From assembly GCA_029225085.1 (NCBI GenBank), contig JAQXVU010000036.1:1-37454 (forward strand): a stretch of 37,454 nt of DNA, in the 5' to 3' direction. The notes below the pieces were generated by a model. It was given only the letters and a program-made list of their open reading frames with translations, was not told where the DNA came from and made no database searches. The translations under genes were made by a program, and so were the position numbers. This DNA is from Eggerthellales bacterium. GTDB lineage: Bacteria; Actinomycetota; Coriobacteriia; Coriobacteriales; Eggerthellaceae. Numbering within the stretch: position 1 is the stretch's first letter; each line of letters starts with the position of its first letter. Shown here piece by piece: positions 1 through 6,647 of the stretch.

Positions 1-210
1 TCTGCCCTGTTCAGCGGTTTCATTCTGAACAGCTGGTACGTGGTGGGCTTCGTGGTTCCCCTGACCCTGCCCGGTGCTTTGGCTGCCTACGCTGCGGGCT
101 TGCCCCTCGATTTGGTGCATGGCACGGCGACGGTGGTGTTCGTCTCTGCCCTGTATCTGCCCTGGCGCAGGAAGCTCACGCGCATTAAGCGGAAGTTCGA
201 TCTGAGCTGA
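1..210 (+). CDS. ECF-type transporter S component, C-terminal fragment
   Basis: The open frame enters from the left edge and stops at TGA 208-210, leaving 69 residues of a membrane protein. The visible part holds a hydrophobic segment (SWYVVGFVVPLTLPGALAAY), then DLVHGTATVVF, then a basic tail (PWRRKLTRIKRKFDLS). A DL-H-x3-T-x2-F motif followed by a hydrophobic helix and a PW-R-K-x2-RIK-KF tail is what I remember at the C-terminus of actinobacterial ECF (energy-coupling factor) substrate-binding S components. These sit in the membrane with EcfT and the EcfA ATPases to import vitamins or related micronutrients. The substrate cannot be read from this piece, and the N-terminus and any partner genes lie outside the window. 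Another polytopic membrane protein with a similar tail is possible. Confidence 0.55.
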   Translation, partial: SALFSGFILNSWYVVGFVVPLTLPGALAAYAAGLPLDLVHGTATVVFVSALYLPWRRKLTRIKRKFDLS

Positions 211-380
211 TGCGTCTTTCTGTGGGCGATGATCCCTGTGGCGGCGAGGCTTCAAGCCCTCACTTCTTCCACAGTGCCCTCTTCCAAATACCCCTATTCA
301 CCTGGGGAAATAGAAAACCCAAGCGCCGCTTGATGTTTGAAATGCGTCGCAGTCACCATACTGAATCCTGTCATTAACGC

Positions 381-428
381 AAGCCTCACAAGAGGCGAAT
401 CGAGAAGCCTCATACGAGGCGGAAAGAC
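381..428 (+). repeat. Two tandem 24-bp mini-hairpins in a leader region
   Basis: Positions 381-404 and 405-428 are near-copies (AAGCCTCACAAGAGGCGAAT and AAGCCTCATACGAGGCGGAA at their starts). Each folds as GCCTC-loop-GAGGC with a four-base loop (ACAA, then ATAC). They lie directly in front of the ribosome-binding site of the gene at 440. They could be a small RNA regulatory structure or a simple duplication. The rest of 211-439 shows no gene that I can support. Confidence 0.5.
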
Positions 429-439
429 AGGAGGCAATC

Positions 440-1411
440 ATGACCGCATTCCATTTTACCCGCGACTTGCACGAGTCTGAGGACACCCGAGCTCTCGTAT
501 GCGAGCGCGAGAAGATTCGAGACCTGAGGGACTGCATGCTCGATGACAAGGCTTGGGAGGGCCATACCCGGGAAGAGGCTCTGCAGGCAGTGCTGAGCTT
601 TCAGATGCCAGACGGCAGCTTCTCTCTGGTCAGCGACTATCACATTCCTTCCGATGCTCGCGTCGATTTCATATACGACCCCTCGTATTTCTGCTGCCAG
701 ATTCTTCTGGACGAATACCTGCTCACGAAGAATGAGGCGGCCGCCGAAGCGCTGAAGACGGGCCTCGATTTCTGCTGCGGCAGGGATCTGCGGGGCCATG
801 GGTACGAGGACACGCGGGACCTTCTGAGGAACCTGAAGGACTTCGCCTATGCCGGCGCCACCGTCGCTATGGTAGGGAACCTGGGTATGAGCAAGAGATT
901 CAACAGCCTTATCAGGCGTGAGGTCAGGAACTGCCGCCAAGCTCTGCAGATGGGTCACACGTATGCGGGCTGGAGCGAGAACTACGTTATCGACATGATG
1001 GAGGTTTCCGAGCTCTACGGTCGAGATGAGGTGCAGCGCATCTTCGTGTACGGAACTCTCATGAAGGGCATGCCCAACCACCACCTGGTTCAGGACAACT
1101 GGTATCGCGGCACGGCAACGATCAGGGGCTTCAAAATGTACGACTTGGGCGCCTTCCCCGGCATCGTGAAGACCGAGAACGAAGAGGATGTCGTGTTGGG
1201 CGAGTGCGTCAGCTGCGATGCTGCCACTATCAGGCGCCTTCATGAGCTCGAGAGCGAGGGGTGCTTGTACCGCTTCAAAAAGGTGGAAGTGCAGGACGAG
1301 GAGGGCTGCTTCCATAGGGCTTGGGCGTACGAGCTGATTCATCTGCCTAAGGACGCGAAGGAGATTCCCGCTGATCAGCAGCCGTACCCCCGCTATGTAG
1401 AAGAGCGCTAA
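440..1411 (+). CDS. Gamma-glutamylcyclotransferase-like domain fused to a helical N-terminal domain
   Basis: A 323-residue protein, ATG start with AGGAGG six bases upstream. Residues about 200-323 form a GGCT/AIG2-type domain: it begins RIFVYGTLMKG (the family's YGTL/YGSL substrate loop) and carries LHELESEGCLYRF, where Glu271 is the likely catalytic acid. Such domains cyclise gamma-glutamyl amines or peptides, releasing 5-oxoproline or a related product, in the cytoplasm. Residues 1-195 are all-helical in appearance, with FQMPDGSF and a GLDFCCGRDLRGHGYED segment reminiscent of alpha/alpha-toroid (prenyltransferase or cyclase-like) repeats. That half is recognised only by style. The usual GGCT domain is about 120-150 residues, so this is a genuine two-domain protein. 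The downstream gene is convergent, so the gene appears monocistronic. The substrate is unknown. Confidence 0.75.
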   Translation: MTAFHFTRDLHESEDTRALVCEREKIRDLRDCMLDDKAWEGHTREEALQAVLSFQMPDGSFSLVSDYHIPSDARVDFIYDPSYFCCQILLDEYLLTKNEAAAEALKTGLDFCCGRDLRGHGYEDTRDLLRNLKDFAYAGATVAMVGNLGMSKRFNSLIRREVRNCRQALQMGHTYAGWSENYVIDMMEVSELYGRDEVQRIFVYGTLMKGMPNHHLVQDNWYRGTATIRGFKMYDLGAFPGIVKTENEEDVVLGECVSCDAATIRRLHELESEGCLYRFKKVEVQDEEGCFHRAWAYELIHLPKDAKEIPADQQPYPRYVEER

Positions 1412-1501
1412 GGGACGGAATTGCCCGTGGTGTCAAGGGCGCCATGGGCGAGACGGGCTGGCGGTGGCGTGATGCTGAACGGCACCAGAAAGCGATGCGC
1501 T

Positions 1502-2560
1502 CTATTGGGCGAGGCGGATGTCGATGACCTGATCCCAGCAGAGGATGGTCACCGCGCCGCCGTCGCCCTCAATGCCAAGGCAGTGGTTCAGGGTCGTGCC
1601 TTCTGGTGCCAGCATGCAGGTGTCGGGGTCTTTCAGAATGCTCTCGCGGTGCAGGTGAGCGATGCGGCCCGTGACGGTTTGCTCGGAGCCGTTCTCATCT
1701 TGGCAGAGTACCTGCACCGCTTCACCGGACTTCTCTAGGTACAGCCAGTTGATGGAGTGCTGGGGATGGCCGTTGATGATGCGGCTGTGGGATTGGCGCG
1801 AGGGGGAGGCGTTGGGCCCCGATGCTGCATCCTCTCGGGTGTCCCCTATAAATTCGGGGCGCACTTCTTCGTGGAAGTGAATGCCCTGGTCAGCCAGGCG
1901 TTCGTCGATCTTCTCGCAGGCATAGTCGCTGAGCTGTCCGTGAATCATGGCAGACAGGTCCTGCAAGATAGCGGCGTGGGGGTCGCTGGGGCTCAGCTCG
2001 TTGGCGCGCGTGCCCAGCGCTTGCAGTAATACGTAGGCTTCCGACAGGTTCAGGGGAAGCATCACCGGGTGCACCGTGGTTTGCAGCTTGCCGCCGCGGG
2101 CGGGGTTCAGGGTGATGGTCATGTCGCCTATGCGCAGACCATCGCGCAGGGCATTCAGGCGCTCGGCAATGGCTTGAGTGCTGCAGAGGAAGATGTCGTT
2201 GGCCAGCTGCTGCTGGGTCTTGGGTTCGTGCAGTGCCTTCATGAGCAGCAGGTCTATGTCGGTGTCAGTCAGGAAGGACCGCTGCAGGGTGTAGTCGTTT
2301 TCGGTGAGGCCGGCTGCCTGCAGGGCTTGTACCAGACGGCGCGCGTCTTGGTAGAGGGCCAGCCGCTCATCGAGGGAGAGACTCTTGGCGTATTCCGCAA
2401 GATTGCCGGTGAATCGGGGATAGACTTGGTCGAAGTCTGCGCAATCACAGTTAGCAAGGCTGGTTCCGAGATAGCTTCGGAAGAATTTGCACAGGGCCAC
2501 ACCTTCGGAGGATTCCTTGGAAGCCGCGAGGTTCCTGGCGGCAAAGGTCTGCAGGTTCAT
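1502..2560 (-). CDS. Putative HTH regulator with a WYL-like C-terminal region
   Basis: About 352 residues. I chose the ATG at 2558-2560 because GGGAG precedes it by four bases. The frame is open up to 2686 and an ATG at 2585-2587 is an alternative, but neither has a comparable ribosome site. The middle contains a helix-turn-helix-like stretch (QQLANDIFLCSTQAIAERL, then IGDMTITL) typical of a winged-helix reader head. The C-terminal part has short beta-rich blocks (INWLYLEKSGEAVQVLC, TILCWDQVIDIRL) suggesting a ligand-sensing domain of WYL type. Both assignments are pattern-level. It is cytoplasmic, with no membrane segment from the chosen start. It is divergent from the MFS gene at 2783, about 220 bases away, so it could regulate that transporter. 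No operator is evident. Confidence 0.55.
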   Translation of the reverse strand: MNLQTFAARNLAASKESSEGVALCKFFRSYLGTSLANCDCADFDQVYPRFTGNLAEYAKSLSLDERLALYQDARRLVQALQAAGLTENDYTLQRSFLTDTDIDLLLMKALHEPKTQQQLANDIFLCSTQAIAERLNALRDGLRIGDMTITLNPARGGKLQTTVHPVMLPLNLSEAYVLLQALGTRANELSPSDPHAAILQDLSAMIHGQLSDYACEKIDERLADQGIHFHEEVRPEFIGDTREDAASGPNASPSRQSHSRIINGHPQHSINWLYLEKSGEAVQVLCQDENGSEQTVTGRIAHLHRESILKDPDTCMLAPEGTTLNHCLGIEGDGGAVTILCWDQVIDIRLAQ

Positions 2561-2782
2561 GGGGCTCCCATCTTTCGGAACGGTCATGGCTTCATTATGA
2601 AGGTTGTCGAGGCTTGAAGCTAAGGCGAGGGTGATGTGGCTGAGCGGCATATAGAGCAAATGGATAAGGACGAATGGCCATTTCATAAGGTTTCAGGGTT
2701 AAGATGGCGCCGCCGCGATCGGCCAGTGCGCAAACTGCCTAAAGGCTGTCCTGTCCGCTTCAATTGCTTCAAAGGAGTTCGC

Positions 2783-4114
2783 TTGCCAATTAGCAATCCG
2801 ATACAGAATCAGGGAGATGAATCGGTGCAGAAGCCCAAGGGCTCCTTCCACTATGCCTTCGCCATCGTTGCTTCCTGCATCGCCATCACCTGCGTTCCCT
2901 GCGCTCTCACCTTAAGCTGCGCGGGCATCTTCTTCACGCCGGTTTCCGAGTACTTCGGGGTACCGAAAGCTCAGTTCACCCTGTATTTCAGCGTGCTGAA
3001 CCTGGCCATGATGGTCATGCTGCCTATTGCAGGCAAGCTCATGAACAAGATCGATTTGCGCATCTTGCTCTCTGCTGCCGTGATTGTGAACGGCGTGACG
3101 TACTTGGTCATGTCTCAGCTCACCGAGGTCTGGATGTTCTACGTCGCCGGCGTGTTCCTTGGCATTGGCACCGCGCCCCTCATCTACCTGGCCATTCCCA
3201 CCCTCATTAACAACTGGTGCACGAAGAAGGTAGGCTTCTTCGTGGGCCTGTGCATGGCTTTCACCGGCATTGGAGGCGTAATCTTCAATCCCGTTGGCAC
3301 TGCGCTCATTGGCTCCGGTCCCGACGGGTGGCGACTGGGCTATCTGGTTTTCGGCATCATCATGCTGGTGGCGACGTTGCCCTTTACCCTGCTGGTGGTG
3401 CGCTCAAAGCCTGAGGATAAGGGATTACTGCCCTACGGCGCTGAAGTGGGGGATACGGAAGAAGCCTCTGCGGAACCTGCGGCAACGACTGGAGTTTCAG
3501 CGGCTTCCGCGATAACGGGCGTTTCCGCCAAGAATGCTATGGGCACGTTGGCTTTTGCCCTGGTGGCGGCTTTTGCCTTCCTCATTACGATGAATCAGAT
3601 GGTGTATCAGTTCTTGCCTTCCTACTGCCAGTCTTTCGAGGGGACCGATATCGCTCTGATGGCAGGTGCCGTGGCCTCTGCTTGCATGGCGGGCCAGGCC
3701 ATTGGCAAGGTGGTTCTTGGCGTGGTGAACGACCGATCCACCAAGGGCGGGTTATTCCTGGGTGTCGGCCTGGGCATCGTCGGCGTTGTGGCTATGATGC
3801 TCGTTCCTCAGGTGATCGTTCTGATGGTGGGCGCGTTCCTCTTCGGCTTCGTGTATGCCTGTACAACGGTGCAGGTGCCGTTGCTCACTCGTACGGTGTT
3901 CGGCTCGAAGGAGTACACCCAGATTTACTCCCGCATATCTACGGTAGGTGTCTTAGGCGGCGTGGTGGCCCCGACTTTCTGGGGCATTATCGTCGATCTG
4001 CCTAACGGTTTTACCCTTATGTTCGCGCTGAGCTTCGTGGTCATGGTCGCTTCTCTTGCGCTGAGCTTGCTTGCCCTTCGCCAGGTGAAAAACCTTCAGC
4101 GTTATGTGGAATAA
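2783..4114 (+). CDS. Major facilitator superfamily permease
   Basis: About 443 residues if translation begins at TTG 2783, which has AAAGGAG five bases upstream. A GTG at 2825 with AGGGAG eight bases upstream is nearly as good and gives 429 residues. The frame is also open back to 2636, but that stretch reads as basic non-protein sequence. Twelve hydrophobic helices are visible in two halves, split by a polar loop at about 3440-3530 rich in Ala/Glu/Ser. The helix 2-3 loop (AGKLMNKIDLRIL) matches the MFS G-x3-D-R-x-G-R-R region loosely. The protein is a proton- or ion-coupled importer or exporter in the cytoplasmic membrane. The closest remembered style is the oxalate/formate antiporter-type (OFA) branch, but the substrate is not inferable. 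A strong hairpin terminator follows. Confidence 0.85.
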   Translation: MPISNPIQNQGDESVQKPKGSFHYAFAIVASCIAITCVPCALTLSCAGIFFTPVSEYFGVPKAQFTLYFSVLNLAMMVMLPIAGKLMNKIDLRILLSAAVIVNGVTYLVMSQLTEVWMFYVAGVFLGIGTAPLIYLAIPTLINNWCTKKVGFFVGLCMAFTGIGGVIFNPVGTALIGSGPDGWRLGYLVFGIIMLVATLPFTLLVVRSKPEDKGLLPYGAEVGDTEEASAEPAATTGVSAASAITGVSAKNAMGTLAFALVAAFAFLITMNQMVYQFLPSYCQSFEGTDIALMAGAVASACMAGQAIGKVVLGVVNDRSTKGGLFLGVGLGIVGVVAMMLVPQVIVLMVGAFLFGFVYACTTVQVPLLTRTVFGSKEYTQIYSRISTVGVLGGVVAPTFWGIIVDLPNGFTLMFALSFVVMVASLALSLLALRQVKNLQRYVE

Positions 4115-4155
4115 GGCTCTGAGGAGCTCGAACGATTGCCGCTTAGGAAGCAGGA

Positions 4156-4195
4156 AGGCCCCCGATGCTTAGGCATCGGGGGCCTGTTGCGTTGG
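4156..4195 (+). terminator. Rho-independent terminator of the MFS gene
   Basis: A 13-bp perfect stem (AGGCCCCCGATGC at 4156-4168 with its complement at 4173-4185) closes on the four-base loop TTAG. A modest T/G-rich tail follows. It lies about 40 bases after the MFS stop codon. Confidence 0.8.
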
Positions 4196-4247
4196 GCGGA
4201 AAGGCAACACAAACACAGAAAGGAACAGAGGCCCAACGCTCCTAGTG

Positions 4248-4291
4248 AAAGGAGGAGAGAGCAGGTGAAATGGTGGTGTCAAACCTACTAG
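4248..4291 (+). other. Possible eight-codon mini-ORF with a strong ribosome site
   Basis: AAAGGAGGAG (4248-4257) is followed seven bases later by GTG 4265 and the frame fMet-K-W-W-C-Q-T-Y, stop at 4289-4291. An 8-bp inverted repeat (GAGAGAGC 4255-4262 with GCTCTCTC 4306-4313) encloses it. Tandem Trp codons under a consensus Shine-Dalgarno resemble an attenuation leader peptide, but no plus-strand gene follows. Chance or a relic is quite possible. The remainder of 4115-4491 holds only the two terminators listed here. Confidence 0.25.
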
Positions 4292-4341
4292 AAAGGAGAT
4301 AACCCGCTCTCTCAATGACAGTGACTAGTATAGGGGGCTCT

Positions 4342-4374
4342 AAAAAATCGAGTGTCCCTATAGATGGACACTCG
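4342..4374 (-). terminator. Rho-independent terminator of the SMR pair
   Basis: CGAGTGTCC (4349-4357) and GGACACTCG (4366-4374) form a 9-bp stem around CTATAGAT. Read on the minus strand it is followed by ATTTTTT (4348-4342), so it ends transcription from the SMR genes 118 bases upstream. Its core resembles the 18-bp motif found in two promoters of this window. Confidence 0.75.
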
Positions 4375-4491
4375 AAAACATTTCAAAATATGTTTGTCGC
4401 TTTCGATGACCCGAATTGGCTTGGTGCTCGAATAGGCCAAGTGCCTGAGTCGGTTGGGAGCTCTAGTCGCCCATAGCAGGTCTCTTTGGGA

Positions 4492-4866
4492 CTATTCGGT
4501 GCCTTGGTTCATGAGGATGGTTCCGGTGATGACCAGAATGATGCCCAGTGCGATGGTGAGGGTCATGGCGTCATGCCAGATGACGATGCCGATGATCACC
4601 GTGCCGATGGTGCCGATGCCGCCCCAGATGCCATAGGACAAGCCCAGGGGTAGAACCTCCAGAGCCTTGGTGAACAGGGCGAAGCAGATTGCATAGAAGA
4701 CGAACAGAGCAATGGTGAAGGGAAGGATCGTCAGAGCCTCGGACAGCTTCATGCAGGTAGTAGCGCATAGCTCGAAGAAGATGGCGTCGAAGAGCAAGGC
4801 CCAGGCCTGCTTCTTGGTGAGCTTTTTTTCGGCAGCGTTTGCGCTTGCGTTCTTGATCTCGCTCAT
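4492..4866 (-). CDS. Small multidrug resistance (SMR) family transporter, second subunit
   Basis: 124 residues with four hydrophobic helices, the SMR size once a polar N-terminal extension of about 20 residues (rich in Ala/Lys) is set aside. The first helix has FFELCATTCMKLSEAL, where the Glu is the conserved proton/substrate-coupling acid of EmrE-type proteins. The third helix has LPLGLSYGIWGGIGTIG, the family's packing motif. SMR proteins work as dimers in the cytoplasmic membrane and exchange protons for cationic drugs, guanidinium or quaternary amines. Here the start codon lies one base after the stop of the neighbouring SMR gene, so the two are translationally coupled. They most likely form a heterodimer of the EbrAB/YkkCD kind. 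The substrate cannot be told from sequence. Confidence 0.85.
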   Translation of the reverse strand: MSEIKNASANAAEKKLTKKQAWALLFDAIFFELCATTCMKLSEALTILPFTIALFVFYAICFALFTKALEVLPLGLSYGIWGGIGTIGTVIIGIVIWHDAMTLTIALGIILVITGTILMNQGTE

Positions 4867-4867
4867 G

Positions 4868-5182
4868 CTATGCCCCCATCCTCAGAAGAACGACGCCGAT
4901 GATAATGAGGATCATGCCCAGGGTCTTCTTGAAGGTGAACTTCTCGCCCCAGATGATGCGACCGACGATAGCAGTGAGGACGATGGCGACGCTGCTCCAG
5001 ATGGCGTAAGTAAGGCCCAGCGGCAAGGTTGCCAGCACCAGCGCCATCATGCTGAAGGATACGGCGTATCCCACGACGATGCCGATGATCCACCCTTTCT
5101 TTCTGAAGCCGTCGGACAGTTTCATGCAGGTGTCGGCGAATACCTCGAAGCAGATCGAGGTCGCCAGCATAGCCCATTCCAC
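4868..5182 (-). CDS. SMR family transporter, first subunit of the pair
   Basis: 104 residues from GTG 5180-5182, which has AGGTGAG about four bases upstream. A GTG three codons earlier (5189-5191) is possible but overlaps its own ribosome site. The protein starts MEWAMLATSICFEVFADTCM, a typical SMR first helix with the essential Glu in the F-E-V motif, and continues with LPLGLTYAIWSSVAIV in helix three and a C-terminal hydrophobic helix. It leads a two-gene operon ending in the terminator at 4342-4374. The leader (5183-5330) was checked for guanidine-riboswitch sequence signatures (ykkC types) and none was convincing. Confidence 0.85.
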   Translation of the reverse strand: MEWAMLATSICFEVFADTCMKLSDGFRKKGWIIGIVVGYAVSFSMMALVLATLPLGLTYAIWSSVAIVLTAIVGRIIWGEKFTFKKTLGMILIIIGVVLLRMGA

Positions 5183-5331
5183 GTTTCTCACCTCTCGTTA
5201 ACTCATATGTGTAAGGACTCGGTGGGGCATTCTACCTGCGCCATGTTTTATTGGAAGAGCCTTTACCAGGTATCCATAAGCTTCACTGGGATTACATAAG
5301 AAGAGGTGCCTGAATGGAAGGTTGTGGAGGG

Positions 5332-5404
5332 GGCTGCTGGGAGGGCCTCGCCCGGCCCCACCCGCTTCGCTCTGGGAAGGCCGTGCGCGACCCCCCCAGC
5401 AGCC
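5332..5404 (-). repeat. Hairpin repeat element, copy 1
   Basis: Arms GGCTGCTGGG (5332-5341) and CCCAGCAGCC (5395-5404) pair perfectly. Between them lies a 29-nt core at 5354-5382 that, read on the minus strand (it begins GGCCTTCCCAGAG), is identical to the core of copy 2 at 6561-6589. The outer arms of the two copies are unrelated in sequence. The rest of 5183-5503 shows no gene. Confidence 0.8.
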
Positions 5405-5503
5405 TTGGGCACCCTTCCAGTTCGGCTGATGCCCTGTTTGAAAGTTGTTCGAGGGGGTCGTGTAACGCTTTAGGTTCGTACCGTATTGGGGAAACTGTCT
5501 TGG

Positions 5504-5533
5504 TAAAGAAAGAGTCCCTCGGGCGAGGGACTC
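5504..5533 (-). terminator. Terminator of the secreted-protein gene
   Basis: GAGTCCCTC (5512-5520), loop GGGC and GAGGGACTC (5525-5533) form a 9-bp stem. On the minus strand it is followed by TTTCTTT. It sits eight bases past the stop codon at 5541. Confidence 0.85.
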
Positions 5534-5540
5534 TGGGTGA

Positions 5541-6368
5541 TTAGCTTTCGTAGTAGTTGGCGAGCTTCTTGGGAGACTTTTTCAGGGGAGCTCCTGCGGA
5601 ATAGTAGTAGCTTCCATGCTTCGTGTAAGGATAGATCTTGGTGGATTTGATCTTTGCCGTTGCGGTTGCAGGATAGCCATAGTAGTTGAACTGGACATAT
5701 CCGTTGATGCTGCCGGAAGTTTTTTTCTTCCTGTCGGAAGCAATAATTTCGTTAGAGGAGTTGGTTATTCCCAGCCAGGTGACGCTGAGGCGTACCTTGG
5801 CTGTTGCGACGTACCCCTTTGCGCCCTTTGTGGTGTGCCAGTAGAAGCTGGTGTTAGAGCTCCGATTTCCCTTATAGGGCTTCAGAGCCGTCCAATAGGT
5901 TTTTGCTTTGGACGTGGTGGTTTCGGAATAAGTTCGGGTTTTGTATTCGTAGTCAACCCAGTAGCCATCTTCGTCGAGAACGTCGATCTCTTCGTCTATG
6001 CAATAGCTGACCTTGGATTTGACTTTGTATTGGTACTTGGTATTTGGCTTCAGGTTCTTGACGGTGACGTATTTGTAATCATTGCCACCGTTGTTGTGAA
6101 GGGTCTTGATTTTCTTCCAGCTTCCAGAGCCCTTCTTTTGGTACAGATACGTGGTTACTTTGATGTTGTAGCAATCGTCGTCGGAATAAAGCGCATCGAG
6201 CTTGGTGTAGTCGATCGTGACGTAATTCCTGTTATAGCCAGCTTCGGTCTGCTTTGCGATATACGGCCCGGAGAACGCGAAGGCGCTTGTGGCGAGCACG
6301 AGGGATGCTGCCAAGGTTGTTATGAGCATGGCGAAAGCGAGCCATGTCTTATTCAGTGCTTTACTCAT
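5541..6368 (-). CDS. Secreted protein with fibronectin-type-III-like region, function unknown
   Basis: 275 residues from ATG 6366-6368, preceded by AAAGGGG at five bases; seven extra upstream codons are open but lack a ribosome site. The N-terminus is a classical Sec signal peptide: a basic start, a hydrophobic core (FAMLITTLAASLVLATS) and an AFA cleavage site. The mature protein is rich in Lys, Tyr, Ser and Thr. It contains a YKYVTVKNLKPNTKYQYKVK stretch typical of a fibronectin type III strand pair, and a second block around YVATAKVRLSVTWLGITN that may be another such fold. No catalytic motif, LPXTG anchor or transmembrane tail is seen. Two lines counted by eye are 40-47% G+C, well below the ~70% of a sampled sbcC line. 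The gene is flanked by inverted copies of a hairpin element, which suggests acquisition or mobility. Confidence 0.7.
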   Translation of the reverse strand: MSKALNKTWLAFAMLITTLAASLVLATSAFAFSGPYIAKQTEAGYNRNYVTIDYTKLDALYSDDDCYNIKVTTYLYQKKGSGSWKKIKTLHNNGGNDYKYVTVKNLKPNTKYQYKVKSKVSYCIDEEIDVLDEDGYWVDYEYKTRTYSETTTSKAKTYWTALKPYKGNRSSNTSFYWHTTKGAKGYVATAKVRLSVTWLGITNSSNEIIASDRKKKTSGSINGYVQFNYYGYPATATAKIKSTKIYPYTKHGSYYYSAGAPLKKSPKKLANYYES

Positions 6369-6537
6369 GATGTCCCCTTTCTCTTGCACTGGTGGTTAGC
6401 TTAGCTGTTGTGGGCAACGGTTACTTTGACCTGGGGTTTTAGGCCGAATAACTATGTGAATGGATGTTTGGAATCGCATGCGACAGGTGGCTTCCGGCGT
6501 ATCGGCGCGAGTGAGGTCTGTTCGCTATGGCAAGTGC

Positions 6538-6612
6538 GGGGTTGTCGGAAGGCCGAGTCTGGCCTTCCCAGAGCGAAGCGGGTGGGGCCAGGTCCGGTTC
6601 TTCCGACAACCC
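6538..6612 (+). repeat. Hairpin repeat element, copy 2
   Basis: GGGTTGTCGGAAG (6538-6550) and CTTCCGACAACCC (6600-6612) form a perfect 13-bp stem around the 29-nt core at 6561-6589. That core is the exact reverse complement of 5354-5382. It lies 36 bases beyond the sbcC stop. It has no T-tract, so it is not a standard terminator. Confidence 0.8.
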
Positions 6613-6647
6613 TCAGCGGTTTCCAATTGCGAACGCGGAATCTGGTC

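Noticed and set aside
381-428. Guanidine-II (mini-ykkC) riboswitch
   Set aside because: Twin hairpins fit the layout, but the loops are ACAA and ATAC rather than ACGR and the downstream gene is not an SMR or urea-cycle gene.
410-1342. 310-codon minus-strand open frame
   Set aside because: It overlaps the GGCT-like gene, which has a good ribosome site and recognised motifs; the mirror has neither.
5183-5330. Guanidine riboswitch upstream of the SMR pair
   Set aside because: SMR pairs are often under such switches, but none of the conserved blocks of ykkC-I, mini-ykkC or type III was seen in the leader.
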